Shown here piece after piece: positions 34,380-44,832 of a DNA stretch of 64,000 nt. Source of the DNA: Polyporus tsugae (taxonomy: Eukaryota; Basidiomycota; Agaricomycetes; Polyporales; Polyporaceae); NCBI GenBank assembly GCA_024305745.1, contig JAHRBS010000006.1:684501-748500 (forward strand). The letters run 5' to 3'. Each line of letters begins with the position of its first letter. Positions within the stretch are counted from its first letter, which is position 1. The position numbers and the translations under genes were made by a program. The notes beneath the pieces are model-generated. The model worked only from the letters and a program-made list of their open reading frames with translations, did not search any database and was not told the DNA's origin.

Positions 34380-34381
34380 TA
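34367..34381 (-). repeat. Right terminal inverted repeat, copy 2 (with TA)
   Basis: CGGTTGATGACTGTA on the plus strand, identical to the right end of copy 1. Confidence 0.92.
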
Positions 34382-35417
34382 CAAGGATTTTTATGCTTTG
34401 TTTTGCAATGCACGCTATTGGTTGAAGGAGTTACGGCGCCCCGGCTCCGGCTCACCGGCTTACGACGAGCGTCTACCACCCGCCGTTGTCCTCCTCCGTT
34501 GCCAGGTTGATCTTGCAATTGGCCACTTCATGTTCTCATTCCTAATACTGATTGCATGCTTTTCTCTTTTGGCACAAATGAGGTTGACCCGACATTTCCT
34601 CCCCTCCGCCGCTACCTATTGTTGGTCTCAGCTTCCGATGGTCTATCCCCGGTCCCGAGCACTCCGGGACGATGCAAGGGAAATGAAACTGCCTGTCTAT
34701 GAGAGACGTTCAAACTGGATAGTTCCTGGGTATGGCAGAACAGGTGAGTTTGTAAGAACTTGGTTGAGATCCGAGGTTCTGCGGCTGGGCGAGCACGGAA
34801 TGTTTTGCGAATGGCAGCCTGCAGGTCCTTGCGTTCTTGGAACGATTTAGCGTGTGCATGGATCGTGTTGCATTCCGAGTTCGTTGTAGCCTTTGGCCGA
34901 CTACGGCAATGGTGTTGCGTTTCGTCTCATGGCTATTGAGTGTATTGAGTACTGGTCACATTTGCTGATCTGGATGTAGTCGGAATATCACTCGTTTTGC
35001 GCTACGTGGAAGACCGTAGTATATGGCCAATGCTCACAACGTCACACGATGGACCAGGGTGTCGCGTGGCAGGTCGATACCTTCGGTGCCGCCTTGCATA
35101 GACTGCCATAGGCAATGAACGCTGATCTCTGCACTTCCTGCCACTTTCGTAACGAATTGGGCCAGGATGCAGCTCCTCGTGTCGGGCGTACAGTATGTAT
35201 ACGTAACAGAGGCCGTTCTCGTTCTCTCTTCCCGAAGCCTGATTCCCTCTACTGATACGGTTCCGTTGTTCCCCCCATTTAGCACTGAAGCCGAGCCATT
35301 GTTGATGCCATCGATTGACAATATCTGCTCTCGACGAGCACTATACACTTAAAGCCAAGCCCCCTTCGCCTCACTCTATCCCAACGTCGTCGTCAGCCTC
35401 CTCCTAGTAGTCCCCTA
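34382..35417. other. Intergenic, no supported gene
   Basis: About 1 kb between transposon copy 2 and the next predicted gene. A 150-codon plus-strand frame (34398-34850) lacks recognisable motifs and introns and was not accepted. CT-rich DNA near 35360-35410 could be the promoter of the gene at 35418. Confidence 0.4.
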
Positions 35418-36261
35418 ATGTCTGCCTCTGACTGCACGCAACCTGCCGTCAAACCACCACACCGTGTCCTGGAGGTGGGAGCTATGTCCACTTGACTCAG
35501 GTCCTCAGCATCTGACGCTGATACTTTCCTGCGCTGTCTGTCGTTCAACTCCCCGTCGCACCACAGGTGTCAGGGCCCATTGGAAACAACCATCCTATCA
35601 CCCAGGAGAATGTTACATCTACATCTCCACTCGACGACGTCGACGCAAAGGGAGTGACCTCCAGCCCGTCTCGTAAGTCTGATGCAGACGCTGACACTCT
35701 ATCCACTCACCATCGCGTCCATCTATCTCCACAGCCCCCCTCTCGGGCAACTCCCCCAACCTTTCCGGTATTACCATACCGCTCGACGACCGTACCGCCT
35801 CCTACATTGAGCGAGGAACCTCCGGCCCGGCTGACAACGTCGACGCTTCCTCCGCTGAGCGAGGCGTCTCCCGTCTGTCCCTCAATGCCAACGCCGACGT
35901 GGACACTTCGTCCGCTCATCAAGGTATCCCCACCGCGGCGCCGACCGGTCTCAAGCTTGTCACCGCTCAGGCTACAAGGCACTCAATCAACGACGCGGTG
36001 ATGCAACTACAATACGTTGCGGACCAGATCAAGGAGATACTCGACAATTTTCCTAGTCCCGTTGAACCGTCGTCGACCTCCGGCGCCTCTGGCCCTTCAC
36101 TGAACCCTGCAGACAAGGGTATAACTGAGCCGATTCATGCTGGCACTCCGCTAATTCGACTCCTCATCCTGGAGACCCTGCATTCGTTGGCGTTGAGATG
36201 TCTCGTGATGGCGGTGGAGTTGTGGTCGTGCGATCTACAGGCGATTGAAGGAAATGAGTAG
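35418..36261 (+). CDS. Hypothetical protein, Ser/Thr/Pro-rich
   Basis: A model of three exons (35418-35474, 35567-35672, 35735-36261) joined by introns with good ends (GTGGGA...CACAG; GTAAGT...CACAG) gives 229 residues. The protein is low-complexity (repeats of the kind SSAERGVSRL, ADVDTSSAHQG) with one more ordered segment, HSINDAVMQLQYVADQIKEI, which looks like an amphipathic helix. I do not recognise a family. The last 50 codons are doubtful: another frame there (VEMSRDGGGVVVV) also looks protein-like, so a further intron or a different 3' end is possible. Confidence 0.4.
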
Positions 36262-36726
36262 GCATGCGCCTCGTACGTGTGTTGCTATCTACGTTCAGTG
36301 TACTCGATCCCTGACACATTGTTCAATTTCATAGGACCATCTGGTCACGGATAGGAGGTGAAATTCGGGTGTGTTGCTCATGACCGGATGTAGTGGACGT
36401 CGCGTACTCCGCTTATCTCGTCGTGCCCAGTAGTCTTGAGTTGTGGGCGCACCGGACGCGATAGTGGGTAGCTGGAAGATAAGAAGCGAGTCTCGTGTCA
36501 TGTTCTATGATAAAGCACGCCACCAACCGTATCTGCTTCGTCGAGATATCAATGGCACTGCGGTACATTTGGATGGCATATATATAGTTAACGTTGGGTT
36601 AAGAACAGCACGCCTTCCGTTCGTCCCGCCCTCATCTCTCTCACGTGCACAGACTAGGACTGACTACGAGACGAGATTGTTTCCCTCCTCTTATACTTGA
36701 GGAACGTCCTATCCAGCAAGCACTCC
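36262..36726. other. Intergenic with TATA-like tract
   Basis: Upstream of the F-box/WD40 gene. A TATATATA tract occurs at about 36579-36586, some 140 bp before the start codon. No gene. Confidence 0.4.
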
Positions 36727-39150
36727 ATGGCACCTCACGTCACGGTCCCGATAGAGATATTCGAAGCGGTCATCGACCAAGCCGGCGACCACCCCACGTC
36801 CCTACATCGCCTGTCGCTCACGTGCCCGGCATTCCTACCCCGTGCCCGCTACCACCTCTTCAGCGACCTAGTCATCAAGAGTGTGGAACGGATGGACGCA
36901 TTCTGCAAGTTCCTCGACTCCCACCCGTGGTCCCCCACTCTCGTCTGCAAGATGACCCTTGCAATGGCTCTCCTTTACGACCCGTGTACCCCGAACATCC
37001 GCCTCCTCGACGTTGCTCCCATCTATCTCCTCTCCCGACTTCCCAATTTGCGTGCATGGAGGATGGAAGTGAACGAATGCGGACCCAAGGGCCAGCCGGG
37101 TTTGCTATCGCCCCACCTCTCTGCTCTATCATGCTATGAGCGACATGGCGGCCGCATCCAGGACCTGGAGCTATCGAACATATCCTTTGACAACTTGTCG
37201 GACTTTCAGCGACTAGTCTCGGCGTTCACCGGCGTTCGTAGTCTAAGCTGTTCCCAGATTCGCTTTCGGACGACAACATCGGAACACCTCGACGGCGCGG
37301 GGGCGAACACGGCTACCCAATCTCCCAGACTAAAACGTTTGCGTGTGAGTGGGTTTGATAGCTTGTCAATGGATATCAAGGAGGGCTGAGAACCCCGATT
37401 TCGAAGGTCGGCGCATTCGTAGACATTAGCGCAGTCGAGTACCTGTTGGGCTCGAGTCTGGATACGCTAGAAAATCTCGTCCTAATGGTCTCCAACCGTC
37501 CTCGTAGCCGCGACTGTTTCGGTGAGCCATCCGAACGCTCTCCTACCAGACAGCATCCTGACGACTGCATCAGAAAGGTTGGGAAAGTCGATGAGTCAGC
37601 TCTCGCAAATGGCGTCGTTGACACTTGTCATCCCGTGCGGGCGATTACATGCCGAGGACCACGACACTGACCCGACTATATCGCAAGATATTCGCTGCGT
37701 CGCAAGGATCCTCGAATGCGTCTCGCGCGCCCGTCTGGGAGACGTGCGGGTAGAGTTCGAGCTATATCGCATCGCCAGTCTCGGCCGCTGCCTCTCCTGG
37801 GGTGGCGCTCCGTTGGAGGCGTGCAACGCGTTGGAAGACGTACTCCTCACTTTCCCTCTCTGTCACATCCTCTTCCATCATCCCGTCCTCAGTCGCAGAA
37901 CAGGGAGGGCGGAGTTCTGGTCTCCGACCATCAAACGTGCTTTTCCGAGGCTGGATGAGCGGGGGCTCCTCACCTTCACGTGCGGTATGTCGGGTTCAGT
38001 CTGTCTCTTCTTGCTACGTTGAACTAACTGCAAGCACGGTCCAGCAAAATCAGATACCCCAGATCCGCTCGGCCACGAGGCTCGCGTGACGTGCTTAGTT
38101 GCATCTCACGACAGCAAATGGATAGTGACCGCCTCCGTAGACGGCACCATTATCGTCTGGGACGCACCACGGGGCACGATCGCCCAGGAATGGCTGGCAC
38201 ACAACGGCCCTGTCAACGCCCTCGCATTGTCGCCGGACAGCCTCCGACTCGTATCTGCCGGCGGCGTGGGGAGTGAGGCCTTCGCAGTATGGGACATCGC
38301 TAATGGAGGCGTCCGTAAGACCGCCGTTCCCGAGGGGCACACGCAACCCGTCACCACCTGCACCTGGTCCCCGGACGGCGCGCTGATCGCGTCTGCATCC
38401 ACGGACGGAACGGTGCGCGTCTGGGACGCACTGACGTTCCAGCAGGGCGACCTGGTCGACGATCCTCTGGCTGTTGCCCAGCCGCGGCTGCTACAATTCT
38501 CGCCCGATGCACGTTACCTCGCGTGGATCTCCTCCTCACCCACGAATGGTCATACGTGCACTATCTGGCGGCCGCTCGCGGAGGAACGGCCACGGACGTT
38601 TCCGTCAAATCCGAGCCGCAGCCTGAAAGGCCACATCACCATCTATGCGCTTTCGTTCGACCCGGAGAGCAGACGCATCGCTACCGCTCACGGGTACTCG
38701 CACGGCCCAAGTCGGGAGCTCGACGTCGTACGGATCTGGGACCTCGCGACTGGGACCACGCTCTCTGTCCTGGCAGGACACGCGGGTGCCGTGGTCGACG
38801 TCTTGTTCTCTCCGGATGGCGCATCCCTACTCTCCGTCTCGTCCGACTCCTCCGCGAAGATCTGGGACGTGGGGCGTGGGGATGAAACGGCCTCGTTCCA
38901 AGAAGGGCCCGGGAGAAGGGCGATTTCGAAGGCGTGCTTTTCTCCCAATGGGAAGCAAATCGCCACTGCGTCGTGGGGAAAGACGGTGCGAGTGTGGAGG
39001 GCGGGAGACGCTTCGTGCGCGGCGGTGTTTAATGAGCACGGGGAAAGCGTGCGGCACGTTGCGTTCTCTCCAAATGGCGAGTTCTTGGCTTCCGGAGGTG
39101 ACGACGGGATCGTTCACATACGCCGCTTGTCGAGCTTCACAGGACACTGA
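36727..39150 (+). CDS. F-box-like / WD40 repeat fusion protein
   Basis: Four exons (36727-37344, 37407-37521, 37574-37984, 38045-39150) with introns of 62, 52 and 60 nt close in frame to 749 residues. The N-terminus is a typical agaricomycete F-box-like domain (VTVPIEIFEAVIDQAGDH; HRLSLTCPAFLPRARYHLF), followed by an LRR-like region ending FPRLDERGLLTF. The last intron has GTATGT, a CTAAC branch site and CAG, and leads straight into eight WD40-like repeats (for example VTASVDGTIIVWDA, IASASTDGTVRVWDA, LASGGDDGIVHI). The WD40 exon has no in-frame ATG near its start, so it cannot easily be a separate gene. Such proteins usually choose substrates for SCF ubiquitin ligases. The start ATG follows a short upstream frame without ATG. 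Confidence 0.8.
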
Positions 39151-39599
39151 TCTCATGGCGTTCATCGTGTACTTTGAGGGTGTATATAAGGGTAGCACCG
39201 TAGATGAGGAAGTCCCTCCGGCGCAAGGATGCCTGTGCCAGGGGAGACTTGATCCTAGGAGCATGATTTTGTGCTTGACCGTAGTAGTTTACGTACCTAC
39301 TGCTCCTGGTCCGGGTTGTACTGTATAATCATCCCTCCCCCGTCTATACTAGACCGGAACGACGGTATAAGCTTACAGTAGCGCACCTGAATCAGCAACG
39401 CCGACACCGCTGAGGACACCCTACCCTCATCTCGTCGATGACGCAACTGTAGTAGCATAGGCACGATGCTATTCAGGTGAGTACAGTTGGCAGTAATCAA
39501 GACCGGCGAGGAGGAGGAAGTAACAAGAGTCTCAGCGTGAGGTCCCGAGAAGGCTGGCACCGTGAGTTAGTCGGCAGGTCCGGTCCGGACCAGGATACC
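39151..39599. other. Intergenic, no gene
   Basis: 3' region of the F-box/WD40 gene, up to the first patch shared with the upstream region of protease A. No coding signal seen. Confidence 0.4.
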
Positions 39600-41478
39600 C
39601 CGGGCCGGTCCGTCAACTTCGTTGTTTGTTCGCCTTCGTTTGCAGCTCGGAGCGCTGCCACGACGTCTCTCCGGCTTTGCATGATGCATCTACCCAGCAT
39701 CCACCTTCTCTCGTCCATTTCATGTATTCTCATCTATGCGCTGTGTCAGTGTTGCCCTCCAATGATTTGTTTTGGCCACATTACAAACAGTGCAAGAAGG
39801 ACCAGCTCAACGAACTTGCGGATAGACACGATGGACGACTAGGTTGGATTCCCCCATGGTTGCCAGAAGGTTGTGGCCCTAGGTCCAAGATTCAAGGCCT
39901 TTCCGTGGAGTTTATATGCTGGTGATACAGAGGCGGAATGCATCGTGTCTCATCGATGATGTTCTCTAACGCCATTATTTCGCTCTGGGAGGAAGTGCAA
40001 GTCAGCGGTTCATGTGGGGTTCTTCGCTATCTGGCATTACCTGTGACATTCTAAGAAGTACAACGGTAGCGTGCGTACGGTGAGAGTAGTTATTTGTCTT
40101 CTGCGTGTCGTGGAAAGCCGGCTGATGACGTGCTACTAGGTTCTGCCTCGCGAGGTCTGGCGTTGCGGGCGGGGTTGGATCTGTGTCTTCGCAATTGAGA
40201 TGTATCAGGTGAGCATATGTTCCCTCGTTTGCGGTCGCAAGATGCATAAGACATCCAGGAACGCAGGGGACCTTGGGCTAGTGTTGGTCTCCGACCGTCT
40301 GTGTTCGGGGCACGGCAGACGGCCACGGTGGAAACAGAAGGGAGACAGGCAGATCCCCAAATCCAGCTGCAGCCTTCTCAGGTTTCCAAAAGCCAGATAG
40401 ATTCATTCCCCATCTGGCATATTGTGCCTGTAGGCGACGCACTCAGCAGCAGGCGAGTCCCGCGCTTGGGAGGTCGGATGACGTTCACTGGCCTTCGAAA
40501 ACTTATATGGACGGCCTCCGCTCAGATTGCCATAGGTCAATATCTGCAGGATGTGGTAACAGTGGGGCATGCAAGAGGTGCTCGGTACCGCAACGCCGTT
40601 ATGCGGCCGGTGGGGATCACCTTCCAATGGCCTTATCTTCGCGCCGGGAGTGCTACACTTCTGATTTTTGTCTTCTAAAGAACATTGGGCAATGTGCCTG
40701 TTATCATCGCCTCAAACAGGCTCCGTGGCCGGCACCCACACACCGCCAAGTAGACATTACGCAGGGCCAGTGCGGGTTGGGAGGTGGAGGCGTACCTCGA
40801 TGGCAGGATGGCTCCCGTGGATGGGGGCGGCGCCTTCAAATGCAACGTTTGACTCAGTTTTTACTTTGTTAGGACGAGCCGATGGTAGCGATCGAGTCCG
40901 ACCAATCTTCAGGCTTTATTCCCACCTCAGGGGTCGAAGCTTGCGTCCGCTCGGGAAACCGCTTCTCGATTGCGGCAGTGGTGCGGATTTGATTTGCGTT
41001 GGACAATTGGTACGTTCGCTCTTTGTCTGCATACAGTAGCGCTCCTGGACTTCGAGCCTCCATTCCGAGGTCGCCTTCTCTGACATATGCCCTTTCTCAC
41101 AGATCGTTGCAACAGAATGGTGCGTGCTGGCGTGCTGGTGTTTCAGGAACACCTCAAACAGACACTCTCTACCAGTTCACCCTTAGGCTATTGCCGGTGA
41201 TCACCCTCTCTCCGGACTGCACCAGCGCTCAGCGGCCGCGATGCTGGTATTCCGATGTTGATTCGGATCATGTTGGTAGAATCCAAGTTCTTCTGAGCTT
41301 CTTGCGACTGAGGTACCCCACTCAGACCTAGGAATTCGTGTGTACAGAAGGCTTGCGATTGCGAAGCGAGGACTCTTCGCCCGGAGCGCATATAAGCCTC
41401 ACCGCTCGATATACTGTCTGCAAGGATCGAGTTCTACTCTGGTCCTCCCGCCTTCTCTCCCGCTCACTGGCCCCCGCA
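39600..41478 (+). repeat. Upstream segment of protease B, inverted copy of 15.1-18.1 kb
   Basis: Diverged noncoding patches match the DNA upstream of protease A in the same order relative to each protease: 39640-39850, 40130-40250 and 41100-41330. It is shorter than the other copy because it lacks the protease remnant found at 17130-17523. Short frames inside it are not supported as genes. Confidence 0.65.
41389..41396 (+). promoter_or_regulatory. TATA box of protease B
   Basis: CATATAAG about 85 bp upstream of the start codon, followed by a pyrimidine-rich leader. Confidence 0.6.
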
Positions 41479-42988
41479 ATGGCCCGCCTCTCTTCCCTCC
41501 TCGCGATCGCCGCTGCAGCGGTAGCCATCTCGGCCAAGCCGGTCGTCATCCGCGACTCGCCCGTGACGCTCCCCATCGCGCGCCACTTCAACTTTACTGG
41601 CGCAGCCAACATCCTCAAAGCGGACCAGGCGCGTGCGAAGGCGCTGAAGGCGCGCTCGCAGGGAACCAAGAAGCTGTCCGCCGCCAGTGTGGGGGTGCGC
41701 AAGGTCTTCGCTGATATCGACGTCCCTGTGACGAACGCGGTGGTGACCTACACGGCGAGTGTCGGCGTCGGCTCGCCCCCGACGAGCTACGACCTTCTCA
41801 TCGACACCGGCTCGTCAAACACCTGGGTCGGCGCGGGCAAGGCGTACGTCCAGACGAGCAGCAGCGTCGACACCGGCGATGAGGTGGTGAGTCCCGTGGC
41901 AGCCAGCGTATCTTATCTCCTGTGGGAGCGTCGTTCGTGGCTCACGTGGGCGCGTTGGGGCGACAGGAAGTTATCTACGGCTCAGGCGCCTTCTTTGGGG
42001 AGGAGTACACCGATACGGTGACCATCGGAGACCTCGTCATCGAGAACCAGGGCGTCGGAGTTGCGGAGATAGCGTTTGGGTTCGATGACGTCGACGGCAT
42101 CCTCGGGATCGGTCCCGTGGACCTGACGGAGGGCACGACCTCTTCTGGGGGCGAGATCCCGACCGTGCTTGATACCGCGTTCGCGGCGGGCTCGATCGAT
42201 GCGAACCTCATTGGTGTCTCGTTCGAGCCCACCACGCAGGAGTCGGTCACCAACGGCGAGCTCACGTTCGGTGGCATCGATGACAGCAAGTTCACTGGCG
42301 ACATCGTATACGTGTGAGTATCTGCTCGCGCGGGCTTAAGCTTCCCTTACTAACATAATGCATGCACGCAGTCCGATCACGTCTACTAGCCCCGCATCGG
42401 ACTACGTCGGTATTGACCAGTCGATCACCTACGGCTCTGCGGGCACCACCATCCTCGCTTCCACTGCTGGCATCACCGACACCGGTACCACCCTCGTCCT
42501 TCTCGCCTCTGGTCAGCCAGCTCCTTTCTTCGTCATGACGTGACTGATGAAAGTTATAATGATAACTGGGAACAGACGCACTCGCCGCATATCAGACGGC
42601 GACTGGGGCCGTCGCCGACAACAACACCGGTCTGCTCAAGATCACCGCGGACCAGTTCGCGAGCCTCGAGAGCCTCTTCTTCCAAATTGGCGACACGACC
42701 TACGAGTTCACGCCCAACGCGCAGATCTGGCCCCGCGCTGTACGTCTCCTTTTGTCATTCTGCTGTATGCAAAACGCTGACCTGCCCGTCGTTCAGCTGA
42801 ACACTGAGATTGGGGGTGACGCGGACAGCATCTACCTCGTCACGGCCGACCTTGGTTCAAACTCGGGCGAGGGCCTCGACTTCATCGACGGCTACACGTT
42901 CCTCGAACGGTTCTACTATGTTTACGACGTGACCAACGCCCGCGTTGGATTCGCGACCACGCCGTTCACCGACGCTACCACCAACTGA
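41479..42988 (+). CDS. Secreted aspartic protease B (A1 family, polyporopepsin-like)
   Basis: Five exons (41479-41886, 41967-42313, 42372-42511, 42576-42739, 42797-42988) give 416 residues. Signal peptide MARLSSLLAIAAAAVAISA, a Lys-rich propeptide (ILKADQARAKALKARSQ), first active-site motif DTGSSNTWVGAG, second TDTGTTLVLLAS, and C-terminal YYVYDVTNARVGFAT. Exons 2-5 have the same sizes as in protease A, and the introns differ in sequence but not position, so the two are recent paralogues. Start and signal peptide are conserved between A and B. A frame that reads through intron 1 is not the product. Confidence 0.93.
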
Positions 42989-43223
42989 ATGAATTGCGGA
43001 CATTGAACATCTGTCTCGGCTTGTTGTCCCTCGATACCGATCGTTGGTTGGAACTCATTCGACGGGACGGACACTTGTTTGAGGTATGAGGTGGACGATC
43101 GGAGAAGAACTTGTAGTTTTAGTCAATGTTCAGCCTGGCGTGCGCGCTTTCAGAGGGGGCTTACATATCTTAAGTCTCACATGACGCAAACCATACACAT
43201 AAATCTGAACAGTTTCCGATAGA

Positions 43224-43735
43224 TCATGCGAACGTCATAGGCGTTGCTTGCTGTTCACTTTCCTCTGCACAGTGCAAACCCTCTTTCAAAAGCACGCTGT
43301 ATTAATGACGCAGCAGAACTCACAAAAAGCCCTCTCGTCCTCTCGTCATGACTGCCGAGTTTCACCAAACCAAGCTGCACGCACAGATACAAGGTATCGA
43401 ACCTCTCCCTTTGTCCTGTTGTTCTCTACCATACCGGTACCCTTCACACGATCGCCTTTCAGCACGACGTAGACCAAGATCCATTTCACGGTCTCCGTAC
43501 AAAGAAGTAGCTTATCGAACGCGTCGACGACAGCGGATAGCCGAGCAGTCGGGATCATCCTCGTCCTGTTGCTTGCCTTCAACCTGGGCTTCGTCCATGT
43601 CACAGTCGTCCTCGCCCTCCTCCCTGGCCTCACTCGGCTCGATCTGTCTCCACCTTTGAGTGTGTATCTGTCCCTGTCTCCATCTCTATCTCCGCGGCGG
43701 TGTCGTCCAGAGCATAATCAGGATCGACAGAAAAT
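43224..43735 (-). pseudogene. Crinkler-like 3' remnant (copy 3)
   Basis: Minus-strand reading gives the acidic tract (EIEMETGTDTH), then AVVDAFDKLLLCTETVKW, LVYVVLKGDRVK, then in another frame VQLGLVKLGSHDERTRG, a shrunken last intron (GTGAGTTCTGCTGC...ACAG) and the end NAFERGFA-like...QQATPMTFA, stop near 43224. At least two frameshifts are present and everything 5' of the acidic tract is missing. It is convergent with protease B, just as copy 2 is with protease A. Confidence 0.75.
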
Positions 43736-43784
43736 AATGACGTGCGACTTGGTGGAAGAGGTCAGATAGCAACGCGGGAAAAGC

Positions 43785-44170
43785 ACGTTTCCACTAGTAC
43801 TGTGCCCATGCGGGCAGATTTACATAAGGCTTCTCGGGCAGCAGTGATCACAGGTGACGGGGCGGGGAGGGCCACGACGAGCAAGCGGGAGCACCATCGT
43901 CGATGGTGATCGGCTCTGGCGGTGGGGACAGTATCGAGAGGGCTAGAGGCTCTTCATGTTGGACCGTCCGTCCAAGGGTGGTCACTGCCCATCACCATGG
44001 TCAGGTTGCACTGGGCTGGAGGCGCCACGGACGGAACGCACCTCGAACATCCGCTTGGGGCTGAACTTGCCACCTGCCCAGAATCGGGTGTCCACAGCCG
44101 GGAGTTCCGCGACGTTATAGCTTGCACGCACACAGTGTGTGGTGGGAACGGGACAAGAGGAAAACATGCG
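43785..44170 (-). pseudogene. Gene S remnant next to HET-3
   Basis: Minus-strand DNA aligns with exons 3-4 of gene S: NVAELPAVDTRFWAGGKFSP matches the EIAELMAVK...GGEFNP segment, and after an intron-like gap EEPLALSILSPPPEP and IDDGAPA match exon 4, then NLPAWAQ. The 5' exons and a usable start are not recognisable and the frames are shifted, so it is a broken copy. It lies head-to-head with HET-3. Confidence 0.75.
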
Positions 44171-44832
44171 GAGGTGAGCAGGGGAAAGAAGAAAGAAGAT
44201 TAGGCATAGAACATAGTATTATAGTCATTGCCGCCCGCCCCTCAGCTTTCTGGCCTCCGCGAGGTGGATACGAGCCTCGCTCTAACGGCCTTGCTGAAAT
44301 AAATGAGGCCCCGAAGGATCATACATCGTGTCAAGTGATTCGTGTTGTCCAATCTTGAGTTTTGCATGTGAGGGTAGTATGGAGAATCGCGTTCAGCTCG
44401 GACATCATAAGTCGTTATGCCACGTAACAAAGTCGTCGAATGAAAATTATTCCAAGCAACAGGGGAGCCAGACAGTGAAAACAGATCAGACAGGGCGAGA
44501 GATGACGGAGACTGAGGAAGACGGAACTGTGATTGGCGCCCATCTCGGACAGGAACTTGGCGGTCGTTGGAATGCAAACCACGACACTACCGCGACCTAA
44601 CCACGAACAATGGGCACGATGAACGCTTGTCTGTCTTATATAGATAGAGGCTCGCCATGTCTCGACCGGTCGCTGACCATTATACTCACTCATACCCCAC
44701 TAAATTCAAGTTAAACATTTCCGAGTCACCTCCATCGGTTCGTACAGAGGGATGCATATGCATATGTCGCTTATTTTAAACTGATTGTGAGCTGTTAGAC
44801 TTTTGACAGTTGCGATCCTTGTCGACGCTGAC

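Noticed and set aside
34398..34850. 150-codon frame next to transposon copy 2
   Set aside because: No motifs, unusual composition and no introns; not accepted as a gene.
38827..39264. 145-codon minus-strand frame over WD40 repeats
   Set aside because: Antisense shadow of the WD40 exon.
41928..42304. Reading protease B through intron 1 as a variant protein
   Set aside because: Intron 1 has good splice sites and the spliced frame matches protease A.
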